Shown here one piece after another: positions 44,343-53,560 of a stretch of 64,000 bases of DNA. The notes below the pieces were generated by a model, which saw only the letters and a program-made list of their open reading frames with translations, was not told the DNA's origin and did no database searches. The translations under genes were made by a program, and so were the position numbers. The first letter of the stretch is position 1. Each line of letters opens with the position of its first letter. This DNA comes from DASQDN01 sp963844855 (GTDB lineage: Bacteria; Acidobacteriota; Terriglobia; Bryobacterales; Bryobacteraceae), in the NCBI GenBank assembly GCA_963844855.1, contig CAWJQP010000051.1, forward strand, positions 124,001 to 188,000, written 5' to 3'.

Positions 44343-44684
44343 GTGTCCGAATCCCTTCCGTTCGAAATTGTGCCGACGGCGTTGCAGCAGCGCCTCGCCG
44401 GCGGTGAGAAGCTTTTTCTGATAGACGTCCGCGAGCCCTACGAACATCATCTCTCGCGGCTTGAAGGCTCTGAGCTCATTCCGATGGACAGAATTCCTAC
44501 GCAGTTCAAATATCTCGAAGAGCTTGCAGAGAAAGCCACACTCATCGTGTATTGCCACCACGGAATCCGCAGCGCCAGAGTCGTCGACTGGTTGCGAGGT
44601 CAGGGCATAGCGAGCTGTCAGAATCTTGCTGGGGGAATTGACCGCTGGAGTATAGAAATCGATCCTTCCACGCCTCGTTATTAG
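44343..44684 (+). CDS. Rhodanese-like sulfurtransferase domain protein
   Basis: A 113-residue single rhodanese domain, GTG start. FLIDVREPYEHHLSRLEGSELIPM carries the conserved D-V-R-E-P-Y-E-x-x, and the active-site loop YCHHGIRSARV contains the catalytic cysteine; NLAGGIDRWSIEID is the closing strand. It transfers sulfur from thiosulfate or a persulfide to an acceptor. It resembles single-domain GlpE/PspE-type enzymes but is cytoplasmic (no signal). It is followed by a small hypothetical gene. Confidence 0.88.
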   Translation: MSESLPFEIVPTALQQRLAGGEKLFLIDVREPYEHHLSRLEGSELIPMDRIPTQFKYLEELAEKATLIVYCHHGIRSARVVDWLRGQGIASCQNLAGGIDRWSIEIDPSTPRY

Positions 44685-44732
44685 TGCAAGCATGATGTGA
44701 AAGCTTTTATTCAGGAGAGCGTCCAAAGACTG

Positions 44733-45032
44733 ATGCCACTCTACAAGGTCACGTTCACGAAACGCTTCAATGCAGACGGAGGAGAAGCGGACCGGCCGGA
44801 GGGTTTCGTCCAGACTGTTGACGGGGTCGTTCTTAGCGCCGTCAAGGCTGAAGTAATTGATCCCCCGGCGATGCATAGCCAAGACGTCATGGACGAGGAC
44901 GACTCATTTATGGCGATTGGAACCGAGGTCTGGGATTATGAGATCGCCGAGGGTCGCGAACAGGAATTTATAGCTGCTCTTGAACACTCTCAGAAGGTTA
45001 TTCAGTACGAGCAACTCGATGAAGTGATTTGA
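44733..45032 (+). CDS. Conserved-looking small hypothetical protein
   Basis: A 99-residue soluble acidic protein beginning MPLYKVTFTKRFNADG. The strand-rich start, the negatively charged middle (DVMDEDDSFMAIGTEVWDYEIAEG) and the amphipathic last helix suggest an alpha/beta domain, but no family is recognised. ATG 44733 is preferred to GTG 44697, which would add 12 residues, because CAGGAGAG is well placed in front of it. The stop is 7 bases before the convergent BON gene end. Confidence 0.6.
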   Translation: MPLYKVTFTKRFNADGGEADRPEGFVQTVDGVVLSAVKAEVIDPPAMHSQDVMDEDDSFMAIGTEVWDYEIAEGREQEFIAALEHSQKVIQYEQLDEVI

Positions 45033-45039
45033 GCGAGGG

Positions 45040-45345
45040 TCACTCCTTGGCGTCGGCGGCGTCGGCGTTCACGCGCAGCTTATTTTCGACGTCTTTCACT
45101 CCCTTTACCTTCTTCACTACTTTCTCGGTCTGCGACTTCAGTTTCTCGCTCCTGACGGAACCGGTTAGTGCGACAACGCCGTTGGTCACAGTAACCTCGA
45201 CGTTTACGCCTCCTACTTCCCGATCATTCGCAATTCTTCTGCGTACCTGGTCGTACAGCACATCGTCATGAATGGGTTCAGCCGCTGGTCCTAATGTTGC
45301 GAACAAGATGAAAAATGTGATTATGGCCAACCACGGTCTCATCAT
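45040..45345 (-). CDS. Exported BON-domain protein
   Basis: A 101-residue protein with a signal peptide (about 1-21, MMRPWLAIITFFILFATLGPA) and one BON domain: LYDQVRRRIANDREVGGVNVEVTVTNGVVALTGSVRSEKLKS, then VEKVVKKVKGVKDVENKL. BON (bacterial OsmY and nodulation) domains attach to phospholipid interfaces and appear in periplasmic stress proteins. Its start overlaps the era stop by 4 bases, making it the last gene of the phoH-ybeY-corC-era operon. Confidence 0.88.
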   Translation of the reverse strand: MMRPWLAIITFFILFATLGPAAEPIHDDVLYDQVRRRIANDREVGGVNVEVTVTNGVVALTGSVRSEKLKSQTEKVVKKVKGVKDVENKLRVNADAADAKE

Positions 45346-46265
45346 TCGGGATCTCCTCCTGCCATCGTACGCCAGTCGAGCTGACTCAAAAATTCCGGGC
45401 TTTCACGCCAATTCTCGCGGACTTTTACAAACATTTCGAGAAATACTTTGCGGTCCAGCATTGCCTCGATATCTCTGCGCGCATCAATTCCAATCTGCTT
45501 CAGAACCGACCCTTTCGAGCCTATGACGATCGCTTTTTGGCCAGTCCGCTCTACGAAAATTGTCGCGCCAATCCTCGTTAACTCCTTGCGTTCCTCCCAC
45601 GTATCGATTACAACTGCGACGGAGTGCGGAACTTCTTGAGAGGTCTGACGTAGAATCTTTTCGCGGATCATTTCAGCCGCCAGAAATCGCTCGGGCTGAT
45701 CCGTGATCTGATCTTCCGGGAAATATGCAGGACCTTCCGGTAGCCTCTTCACCACCTCTCGCGTCAGCAACTCCAACCCCTCGCCAGTCACGGCAGAGAC
45801 CGGAATGTATTCGTCGAAGGAATACTTCTCACGATACTGCTCGATCCGAGGTAGCAGCATTCGTTTGTCCGGGACCAGGTCGACTTTTGTCAGAACAAGA
45901 AACGACGGTGTCGACGCTTTGCGTACCATGTCGATCGCCATGGCGTCTTCCTGACCTACGCCTCGTGTTGCATCCGCCAGGTAAAGCAGCAGATCCCGCT
46001 CGTCAAGCGCGGCTCGAACTTCCTGCATCATTCTGCGGTTGAAGAGAGTGTCGGACTTGTGAATGCCAGGCGTGTCGAGAAAGACGATCTGCGCGTCGGC
46101 CGAGTTCCAGACGCCCTGTACAGCGGTACGTGTGGTTTGCGGCTTATCGGCGACGATCGCGACCTTTGTTCCGACCAGCGCATTCAATAACGTTGATTTT
46201 CCGGCGTTGGGACGCCCAATCAACGAGACAAAACCTGAGAAGAACCGCTGTTTCTTATTCGCCAT
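45342..46265 (-). CDS. era: GTPase Era (16S rRNA maturation)
   Basis: A 307-residue essential GTPase. G1 GRPNAGKS (about residues 17-24), G2 TRTAVQG, G3 DTPGIHKS, G4 LTKVDLV, G5 SAVTGEG, then the C-terminal KH domain (about 210-290, GATIFVERTGQKAIVIGSKG with the GxxG loop) that binds the 3' end of 16S rRNA. ATG 46265 overlaps the corC stop and gives the normal length; the upstream frame extension is not needed. Era joins 30S assembly and cell-cycle control. Confidence 0.97.
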   Translation of the reverse strand: MANKKQRFFSGFVSLIGRPNAGKSTLLNALVGTKVAIVADKPQTTRTAVQGVWNSADAQIVFLDTPGIHKSDTLFNRRMMQEVRAALDERDLLLYLADATRGVGQEDAMAIDMVRKASTPSFLVLTKVDLVPDKRMLLPRIEQYREKYSFDEYIPVSAVTGEGLELLTREVVKRLPEGPAYFPEDQITDQPERFLAAEMIREKILRQTSQEVPHSVAVVIDTWEERKELTRIGATIFVERTGQKAIVIGSKGSVLKQIGIDARRDIEAMLDRKVFLEMFVKVRENWRESPEFLSQLDWRTMAGGDPE

Positions 46266-47502
46266 TACTGTTTGCCGGTTCCGCCTTCGAGATGCGTACT
46301 TGATCGACGCGAAGTTCATTGCCGCCGAGTACTTCGATCCTTACGCCATCTCTTTCGATCGCCTCACCGATTTCCGGCACGCGTCCCATCCATTCTGTGA
46401 CCAGACCACCCACAGTTGTGGACTCGGAATCTTCCGGTTTCCGAAACTCCACCAGATCGTGCAGGTGATCTACATCGAAACTTCCGGAAACAATATAGCC
46501 GCCGTCGCTGTCGACTTCCACATCGAGACCGGGCTCATGCTCGTCTCGAATTTCGCCGACGATCTCTTCAACCATGTCCTCCATCGTGACCAGGCCCGCG
46601 GTATTGCCGTACTCGTCGACTACGGCTGCAATGTGGTTTCCGTCCTGCTGCATTTCTCGCAGGAGGTCGTTAACGGGTTTCGTTTCAGGGACAAAACGAA
46701 TCGGGCGCACAAGGTCGCGCACTGTGTGATTCAGCCGTTCTGTGTGATCGAGCTCGAACATGTCGCGCACGTGAACGAACCCTAGAATCTGGTCAATGGA
46801 ACTCTCATAGACTGGAATCCGTGAGTACTGCTCATGAATTACAACTTGACGCAGATCTTCGAGTGTGGCGGAAGCTGAGGTCGCCACGATTGCGGGACGC
46901 GGCGTCATGACTTCGCGCACCGTCTTGTTACCGAACGCGACGACCGAATGAATGAGCCGCCGATCTTCTTCTTCGATGATGCCTTCTTCGGTACCGGCGG
47001 TGATTAGCGCTTCCACGTTCTCCTGCTGTGTAGAGGGCTCTTCGGCCGTTGCCCCGGTCTCTCCAAGTTGCGCTAATGACTGCAAAAAGCCAAGGAAAGC
47101 AGTGAGCGGCCTGACCGTGTAAATCAGCCCACGTGTAAGAGGGACCATCGGCACGAACCAATTTCCACTGGTCCGGCGGTACAGGAACTGGGGCACGATA
47201 TAGGTGAGAAGAAGCATCGCGGCCCATGCCATCAGGCATGCTTCCAATAAACTGCCCGTGACTCGATAAATGACAGCCCCCAATAACGCAAGCATCGTGT
47301 GCTTGACGAGCGAGAATGTAAGGATCCCTTCGTCCGGTTTCAGCCCGAGGCGCTCATCAAAGCCGCTTCGAAACATCTCCAGAAACGGGAGTTCTCGCGC
47401 CCGTAGGCGAACGGTATCCATATAGAGCATTTGCACCAACGTGACGTGCACTAGAAGCAACGCTCCTACGAACATGACCACCAGCAGAATGATGGTCGTC
47501 AT
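46255..47502 (-). CDS. CorC/HlyC-type membrane protein with CBS pair
   Basis: A 415-residue protein of the CNNM/CorC family. The N-terminal DUF21-like membrane domain (residues 1-140; MTTIILLVVMFVGALLLVHV and two further segments) is followed by a tandem CBS region (about 190-310: VREVMTPRPAIVATSASAT, YSRIPVYESSIDQILGFVHVRD, AAVVDEYGNTAGLVTMEDMVEEIVGEI) and a CorC_HlyC transporter-associated domain (about 325-405). It is related to magnesium/cobalt efflux. ATG 47502 overlaps the ybeY stop (ATGA); an upstream extension has no ribosome site. Confidence 0.88.
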   Translation of the reverse strand: MTTIILLVVMFVGALLLVHVTLVQMLYMDTVRLRARELPFLEMFRSGFDERLGLKPDEGILTFSLVKHTMLALLGAVIYRVTGSLLEACLMAWAAMLLLTYIVPQFLYRRTSGNWFVPMVPLTRGLIYTVRPLTAFLGFLQSLAQLGETGATAEEPSTQQENVEALITAGTEEGIIEEEDRRLIHSVVAFGNKTVREVMTPRPAIVATSASATLEDLRQVVIHEQYSRIPVYESSIDQILGFVHVRDMFELDHTERLNHTVRDLVRPIRFVPETKPVNDLLREMQQDGNHIAAVVDEYGNTAGLVTMEDMVEEIVGEIRDEHEPGLDVEVDSDGGYIVSGSFDVDHLHDLVEFRKPEDSESTTVGGLVTEWMGRVPEIGEAIERDGVRIEVLGGNELRVDQVRISKAEPANSNGE

Positions 47503-47945
47503 ACTTTTACCCGCTCGATCAACCCCACGGGCAAGCCGAAGCGCTTCCGCCACCGCTTTTCCTCGCGGGCCATCGCGCCTCGATCCGTCTCGTGATCTAG
47601 TCCCGACAAATGGAGTACGCCATGAAGCATGAGTATCTTCAGTTCCTCGGTGATGCCGTGACCGAACGCGGCCGCCTGCTCTGCCGCTCGATCTTTCGAA
47701 ATTGCGATTTCACCAAGGAAGGGGCCACCCACTCCGGACGGGAAGGAAAGCACATCAGTTGGATAGTCGTGCCCAAGAAAATCACGATTGAGCCGGAGTA
47801 GTTCCCGATCGTCAGTGATAAGGCATTCGAAAAGTTTGCCTGCGGTTACTTCTTCCACGAGCACCTTCGCGAATGCGCGCAGTTCTGACCGTGGCAAACC
47901 GTTTCCGGCACGCCGAAAGGAGACTATATGACCGTCGGGAGACAT
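47499..47945 (-). CDS. ybeY: Endoribonuclease YbeY
   Basis: A 148-residue metal-dependent RNase needed for 16S rRNA 3' processing and ribosome quality control. The defining zinc motif H-G-x-L-H-L-x-G-x-D-H is present in full (MLHGVLHLSGLDHET), preceded by TDVLSFPSG and LGEIAIS. Starts 7 bases after the phoH stop and overlaps corC by 4 bases. Confidence 0.95.
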   Translation of the reverse strand: MSPDGHIVSFRRAGNGLPRSELRAFAKVLVEEVTAGKLFECLITDDRELLRLNRDFLGHDYPTDVLSFPSGVGGPFLGEIAISKDRAAEQAAAFGHGITEELKILMLHGVLHLSGLDHETDRGAMAREEKRWRKRFGLPVGLIERVKV

Positions 47946-47952
47946 GCTGAGA

Positions 47953-48972
47953 TTAGGAACGCGGCGTTTCCGGTGCTTCCGGTTCGGCGTCGTTACCCAG
48001 CTTCAACGTAAGCTGACGGGTAGCGCCAACCAGATTGTTCCAGCGCTCATACGCCCGTACGATCCGCTGCACAAGATTGTGACGCACGACGTCCACTTCA
48101 TCGAAATGGATGAAGCTGATGCCATCGACACCGCGGAGCACGTCAAGGACTTGGACGAGACCGCTCTGTTTGCCCGGCGGCAAATCAATCTGGGTGATGT
48201 CGCCCGTGACCACCATTTTCGAATTGAAGCCAACCCGGGTTAGCACCATTTTCATCTGCTCCGGAGTCGTGTTTTGTGCTTCGTCAACGATGATGAAACT
48301 ATCATTAAGAGTACGGCCGCGCATGAATGCGATTGGCGCGACTTCGATGGTGCCACGCTCCAACAGCTTGTCGACCTTCTCCGTGTCGATCATTTCGTAA
48401 AGCGCGTCATATAGTGGGCGAAGATACGGATCGACTTTTTCCTGCAGCGTTCCCGGTAGAAAACCGAGTTTTTCACCTGCTTCGACAGCCGGCCGCGTCA
48501 AGAGGATTCTGCTGACCCGCTTGTTCAGCAAGGCGGAGACCGCCATCGCGACCGCGAGATACGTCTTTCCCGTGCCGGCGGGGCCGATTCCGAAGGTCAT
48601 ATCGTTACGATCGATGGCGTCGATGTAACGCCTCTGGTTCATCGTCTTAGGAGCCAGCGTCTTTTTGCCAAAAGCTCGCTGTTTACCGCTGTAAACCAAG
48701 CTCCGCAGCGTTACGTCGGGGTCGCTAAGAACCACTCTCAAATAACTATTCAGATCCCCGTTCTGAAAGACAAAACCCTCTTGTAACAAACCCGCGTAGT
48801 CAAGCAGAATGCTTTCGGCGCGTAGAACATTGGTGTCTTCGCCCTCGATCTCGATGCTGTCGCTGGTGACACGAGTCTGAACTTCGAGACCGTCCTCAAT
48901 GAGACGCATGTTCTCGTCGCGAGTGCCAAAAAGCGACTCGATACCTGCGGTCAGCTGTACCTGTACTTTCAT
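47953..48972 (-). CDS. phoH: PhoH-family ATPase
   Basis: A 339-residue P-loop ATPase of the PhoH-like (PhoL/YbeZ) type. N-terminal KH-like region (about 1-100), then Walker A GIGPAGTGKTYLAVA near residue 130, TRPAVEAGEKLGFLPGTL, PIAFMRGRTLNDSFIIVDEAQNTTPEQ with Walker B, and TGDITQIDLP. It works with YbeY and Era in rRNA metabolism. First gene of the operon phoH-ybeY-corC-era-BON, a layout conserved across many phyla. Confidence 0.95.
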   Translation of the reverse strand: MKVQVQLTAGIESLFGTRDENMRLIEDGLEVQTRVTSDSIEIEGEDTNVLRAESILLDYAGLLQEGFVFQNGDLNSYLRVVLSDPDVTLRSLVYSGKQRAFGKKTLAPKTMNQRRYIDAIDRNDMTFGIGPAGTGKTYLAVAMAVSALLNKRVSRILLTRPAVEAGEKLGFLPGTLQEKVDPYLRPLYDALYEMIDTEKVDKLLERGTIEVAPIAFMRGRTLNDSFIIVDEAQNTTPEQMKMVLTRVGFNSKMVVTGDITQIDLPPGKQSGLVQVLDVLRGVDGISFIHFDEVDVVRHNLVQRIVRAYERWNNLVGATRQLTLKLGNDAEPEAPETPRS

Positions 48973-49067
48973 CAGAAGGGAAATGCGTGCGAGACGACGC
49001 AGGGGAAAACGCCCATTGCTACCTCTATTATAGCTTTGCGTGGAGGAGAGGAGATCGAACCAAAAGG

Positions 49068-49110
49068 AAAGGGCATCCCATCGCTGGGATGCCCTTTGGT
49101 TGGGTTGATA
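49068..49110 (-). terminator. Terminator behind the large repeat-protein gene
   Basis: A perfect 13-base stem (49068-49080 with 49085-49097) with a 4-base loop. On the minus strand it is followed by CCTTTTGG. It lies directly after the stop of 49117-52215 and before phoH. Confidence 0.8.
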
Positions 49111-49116
49111 TTTGAG

Positions 49117-52100
49117 CTACGGAATCAAGGCTACCGTAGCCCCGGGCTGCGAAGCGCTGCTCCCGACTTGAATCTCGATCGGCGCTTGCGTCGCGGCGGT
49201 GATATTCAACGTTTCGGGAATTCTCACGTTCACTTGCAGTGCTCCAGCGACCAGTCCGGGCGCCGAACCTGCGTAAGTAATGTTGGCCGCAGGAATCTGG
49301 ACACCATTGATCCGGACCGAAACTGGCGCTGTCGGACGCGGAAGCGTCTCGAGCGTGCCGGTAACGAGCCGCCCGTCGGCGCCGGATGGTCGGACATTGC
49401 CTTCGCCCGTGGCGTAAATCGCAATGACCTCGCCGCGGCGCGCAGGGTTGTTTGCCGTGTTCACCGTGTTGTTTTGATTCAGGATCGATCCCAAACCACG
49501 ACCGCTTCCATCCTGGGTGAAAATGCCGGGAGCCGTGTCGACTACGTTATATTGGACCCCCTCGGAGCGAATTCCGCGATACTCCACCTGAACGCGCGTC
49601 GAAGTGCGTCCGAACAAGGCGTACGGAGCGACGGTATTCACCTGATCCTGTCTTGCGAACAAAATCGGGGCAGCGATACCGTCGAATAACACCCGGACCT
49701 CGGACAAAGTGGTCTCATAGGCGCCATTGGTTATGACCCCCGGGACGCCTGTCGCAGGTCCGAGGTTGGTGCCCTTAATCGCGATAATCAGACCCGGAGC
49801 AAGCAGAGTACTTTCGTTCCGCGCCGCGTTCTCCACCGTACGAATGACAGCGGGAGTGGGAGCCGAAACCACCAGAGTTACCGTGATCGCCTGCGGTGGA
49901 TTCGACGCGTTGGCGCCGGTCACCGTCACGGTCCCTGTGTGTGTACCAGGGGCAAGCCCTGTCGGGTTCGCCGTGATTGACAGAGTGGTGGCCGGAGTTC
50001 CAGCTGCTCCAGTGGCGCCCGATGTCGGAGCCACAGTGAGCCAGTTTCCTGTCGAAGCCGCAACAGCGCTGAAGTTAATCGCTGTCCCTGAGCTCGTTAA
50101 ACCCACCGTTTGGGCTGCCGGGGCTGGACTTCCCTGGGTGTAGGGTATGTTGATGGCGGTCTGCGATAGCGTCAGTGTCGCCTGACTGGTGACAGTCAGC
50201 TTCACCGGAATGGTGAGGGCATTGGCGCCCGGCGGCAGAATAGTGACCGACGAATCGTAAACGCCCGGTTGGAGAGCGGCCGAAGTGAAGGTCACCGTCA
50301 GGTTCTGAGGAGTAATTCCCGTGTTCGGGCTTACCGTGAACCAAGTGGCTTCCGCCCGAGCCGAGAAGTTTACTCCCGGTACCGGACTTGCAATCGCAAT
50401 GGTGACGGCAGCCGGAGGAGTGCTCCCGACTTGATTGGCCGTTACCGACGCCGGGGTTGCCGTGACAGACGTCGATGACGTCACATTGAACGTGACATGG
50501 ACTCGTTGTCCGACCACGCCGGGAGTGGTTGTCTGCGGCGTCACGATGATGTCCGCCTCATACTTCCCTGGCTGTGTTACCCGAGTCGGATCAACTGTGA
50601 CGGTGACAATATCGCCCAGCGCTCCGGTGTTGCTGGTCGTTTTATCCACTACCAACCAGGCGCTTGCCGGCTCTATCGAGACAGCATAGGCCTGACTCGA
50701 ACCGTCGGTGCTTGCGACTGTTAACGTTTTCCGGTCAGGAACGCGGCCATTTAGTTCGGCGGTGAATTCCAAGGCAAGCGGGGAGACGGTCAGGATGGAC
50801 GATCCGCTCACAGTCAGCGTCACTGGAACCGTGAGCGGGGTATTCCCCGCGGCCGGGCTCGCGATCGTGATGTTGGCTGTATAAGTTCCAGCCGCTAATT
50901 GGCCCAGACGCGTGGCATTTAAGCTGACGTTGATTTGACCGGGCGTCGTCGCGTTGGCGGTCGTTGCCGTGAGCCAGTCTCCACCTGTTACTTCCGCTTC
51001 GGCGATTGTGTATCCGAGCGTACTGGTGCCATTAACGACAACCGGAACAGCTGCGGGAACGGTTCCACCGAATGTGTAGGCAAACGTCACCGCGTCCGGT
51101 GTTGCGGATAGTAGCGGCGCGTTCGTCACCGTCACCCTCACCGGGACAGTTACCGAGTTCTGGAGGGTCGAGATGGTTACAGTCGCGTCAACACCCGTGC
51201 CGGCCGCAATGCCTGCCGGATTCACAATGACGTACAGAGTCTCAGGCGTTGTACCTTGCAACACTGTTGCGAGCCCGCCCGAGGGAGTCTTTGAGATCGA
51301 GACTCGAGAGTCGCCACTGACAGTGGCGGTGTAGGGAAGAGCCGACGCATTCGAGCCAACGATGCTAAGCGCCTTATTGTTTGGGGTTCCACTGAGATTA
51401 CTGGCTTGGAACGCAAAATCCAATCGAGTTGGGTTTGCACTGACAGTTGTTGTTTGCGTTACTGTCAAAACCACTGGAAGGGACACATCGCCAAGGTCCG
51501 CCGCACGGAAATTGACGACTGCGAAGTACAATCCCGCCGCAAGTCCGGTCAGATTCGCGGTCAAGTTGACGTTGGGGCCGACATTTCCAGCGGCTGCGGT
51601 GGTTCCAGTGGCAGGCGCAACCGAAAGCCATCCTGAGGCCGTTCCGTAATACTGTGAGACCGTCGCCGTGTATGCGACCGCCGTCGACGTGCTATTGACC
51701 ACGAGAGGAGATGAGATCTGAGTCCCGGTCTGCCCTTGCAGGTTCACCAACGGTACGTTTAACGCGACCTGCGGGGCCGCGATTACCCGAAGGAAGACGG
51801 TGATGTCCGTAGTCGCTGCGGGTAGGCCGGTCTGCTCGACACGAATGTTTCCTCGATAAACTCCTGCCGGAAGACCTGTCGGAACGGCGGCAACGGTCAC
51901 GAATGAACTCGCCTGCCCGGTCGTCCCCGAGGTAGTTGAACCTCCGTTGACGGTCAGCCAATTCGCTACATTCAGCGGCTCTTGCAGAGTCGCTGTGGCC
52001 GTGAAATTTCTAGCTGGATCGGATATTACCTGCAATGTCTGCGGTTGTGGCGAGACATTGGCGCCTGTCTGATATGCGAAGTTGAATTGCTTCGAATTTA

Positions 52101-52215
52101 CATAAACATTCGGGGGTATCTGCGCGAGCGCAGGGATCGCCCCGACCATCAGGGCGAGGCTCGCCAAAGCCACACGCCGCACTCTTGTTACGAATTTCAA
52201 AATCTGCCCTCCCAT
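49117..52215 (-). CDS. Large exported BACON/Ig-like repeat protein with TIGR03437 C-terminus
   Basis: A protein of 1032 residues from ATG 52215 (signal peptide about 1-32, LASLALMVGAIPALAQ). About eight repeated beta-sandwich modules of roughly 90 residues follow, each with a W-L-T/S-V or WLxV strand and a L-x-x-G-x-Y-x-G/A-x-I/V motif (for example LPAGVYRGNIRV, LAAGTYTANITI, LAPGTHTGTVTV); this is the BACON pattern. The last 230 residues are TIGR03437 (NAARNESTLLAPGLIIAIKG, DQVNTVAPYALFG, VIAIYATGEGNVRP). It is Ser/Thr/Ala-rich, nearly Lys-free and probably surface-exposed; an adhesive or glycan-binding role is inferred. A TTG 36 bases upstream is an alternative start. Confidence 0.82.
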   Translation of the reverse strand: MGGQILKFVTRVRRVALASLALMVGAIPALAQIPPNVYVNSKQFNFAYQTGANVSPQPQTLQVISDPARNFTATATLQEPLNVANWLTVNGGSTTSGTTGQASSFVTVAAVPTGLPAGVYRGNIRVEQTGLPAATTDITVFLRVIAAPQVALNVPLVNLQGQTGTQISSPLVVNSTSTAVAYTATVSQYYGTASGWLSVAPATGTTAAAGNVGPNVNLTANLTGLAAGLYFAVVNFRAADLGDVSLPVVLTVTQTTTVSANPTRLDFAFQASNLSGTPNNKALSIVGSNASALPYTATVSGDSRVSISKTPSGGLATVLQGTTPETLYVIVNPAGIAAGTGVDATVTISTLQNSVTVPVRVTVTNAPLLSATPDAVTFAYTFGGTVPAAVPVVVNGTSTLGYTIAEAEVTGGDWLTATTANATTPGQINVSLNATRLGQLAAGTYTANITIASPAAGNTPLTVPVTLTVSGSSILTVSPLALEFTAELNGRVPDRKTLTVASTDGSSQAYAVSIEPASAWLVVDKTTSNTGALGDIVTVTVDPTRVTQPGKYEADIIVTPQTTTPGVVGQRVHVTFNVTSSTSVTATPASVTANQVGSTPPAAVTIAIASPVPGVNFSARAEATWFTVSPNTGITPQNLTVTFTSAALQPGVYDSSVTILPPGANALTIPVKLTVTSQATLTLSQTAINIPYTQGSPAPAAQTVGLTSSGTAINFSAVAASTGNWLTVAPTSGATGAAGTPATTLSITANPTGLAPGTHTGTVTVTGANASNPPQAITVTLVVSAPTPAVIRTVENAARNESTLLAPGLIIAIKGTNLGPATGVPGVITNGAYETTLSEVRVLFDGIAAPILFARQDQVNTVAPYALFGRTSTRVQVEYRGIRSEGVQYNVVDTAPGIFTQDGSGRGLGSILNQNNTVNTANNPARRGEVIAIYATGEGNVRPSGADGRLVTGTLETLPRPTAPVSVRINGVQIPAANITYAGSAPGLVAGALQVNVRIPETLNITAATQAPIEIQVGSSASQPGATVALIP

Positions 52216-52632
52216 AGGCGTTTCGAACCTTTGCCTCACGGTTCGAAGCAAGTCTCAGACCAAGTAGGCGAAGCCGAGTTCGTTTTGCATTTTTGGGGCG
52301 CTGGCCTGTTCGAAACTACGATAACCGTTTCAATTCAGCAGGTTGCAGTGAGTACCAAATTACAGTTAGTGTGCGAGAGCACTCCCGCCATACCCTAGGG
52401 TGGTATACAAATGCCCCACAGGTGAGTCACTCTGTCTCAGCGAGTGCGAGCTAATTCACGAATGAGGCAGTTAGTACTACGCTGTTCCAAGTTGAAAATA
52501 CTAACTCCCTAGTCCGGACTCCAAAATGGAACGATTGTAGCCCTAAGATCCTTAGGGTGTATAGCTTACAGGACTAGGCAGGGGCTAAAGATGCTGTTAG
52601 AATTGAACCGCTGGTAAGGATTCCGGCAGTGG
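52216..52632. other. Intergenic region with several palindromes
   Basis: About 415 bases between divergent genes. It contains three perfect palindromes: ACCCTAGGGT (52392-52401), AGTCCGGACT (52511-52520) and CCCTAAG-ATC-CTTAGGG (52541-52557). No RNA gene or open frame with a ribosome site is seen. It probably holds both promoters and binding sites of a regulator. Confidence 0.45.
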
Positions 52633-53560
52633 ATGTTGCGAAGATTCTTCGACAAAAAGCATGGCAGCAAAGAGCATCCCGCGAAACTGCGGACGCAATC
52701 GGCTCGCGCGCTTCGCAATAATCGCGATTACGATTCTTTTGACGACTACGACCAGAATTCGACCGTATTCGTAAAGCCCATCCATGGGATTGCGTCCAAG
52801 CCACCGCAGTCACAATCCAGTGTGACTTCGACTGCCGCGTTTGGACTTCTGCTCGTCACAGGGGTCTTTGTCGCGACGTTCGGAATGTCCGATGGGAACC
52901 GGGTTGTGAAGCCGACGACCATCTCCTTCGGCCCATTCGACTCGATTCGACGGTCGATTCGATCCTATGCGACGGTTCGCATGCAGGACGACTTCAAGTC
53001 CGGGTTAGGCTCCTGGGTCTCTTCGAACTCCGGATCCGGGCGTGATTGGAGTTTCAAGGACGGGTTTGTGCGGCCTGCCAAGCTCCGATTGTGGAAAGAG
53101 TCAGTCGCTCTTAGCGATTACAACCTCGAGTTCGTTGGTGAAATCGAGCAAAAGGGCCTGGGTTGGGCTTATCGGGCCGAGGACACGCATAATTACTACG
53201 CCAACAAGATAGTCATCATCAAGCCGGGTCCGCTTCCTACCGCCGATCTGGTTCGCTATGCCGTGATCAATGGCATCGAACGCAATCGCGCGTCGACACG
53301 CCTGAACATGACGTTGCGTCGAGACACGTTGTATAGGGTCCAGATGAGCGTCAAAGGTTCGGATTTCACGCACGTCCGTGAACGGTCAGATGGTTGACTC
53401 GTGGTCAGATCAGCGACTTCGGCGGGGAGGTGTAGGCTTTTTCACCGAGGGCGGCGAGACGGCTTCTTTGCGCTGGGTTCAGTTGACAGACCGGGACACA
53501 GTCGTTGGCCGACTACTCTCCCATATCGGCATGCTCCGGCCGATGACACCCGGTCTATAG
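52633..53560 (+). CDS. Membrane-anchored LamG/DUF1080-like protein, one frameshift
   Basis: About 308 residues. A basic, Ser/Asp-rich N-terminal tail (1-65) leads to one membrane helix (about 68-86, TAAFGLLLVTGVFVATFGM) and a concanavalin-like outer domain: QDDFKSGLGSWVS, FVRPAKLRLWKESVALSDYNLEFVG, and GWAYRAEDTHNYYANK. A one-base break near 53375 moves to the frame that continues VNGQMVDSWSDQRLRRGGVGFF and ends GMLRPMTPGL. The cytoplasmic basic tail is unusual for the family. The end overlaps the convergent hydrolase stop by 6 bases. Function unknown; possibly a glycan sensor. Confidence 0.6.

Noticed and set aside
49736..51640. Open frames on the plus strand opposite the large repeat protein
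   Set aside because: They are Val/Pro/Gly-rich mirror frames of a repetitive GC-rich gene, without start signals or recognisable domains.
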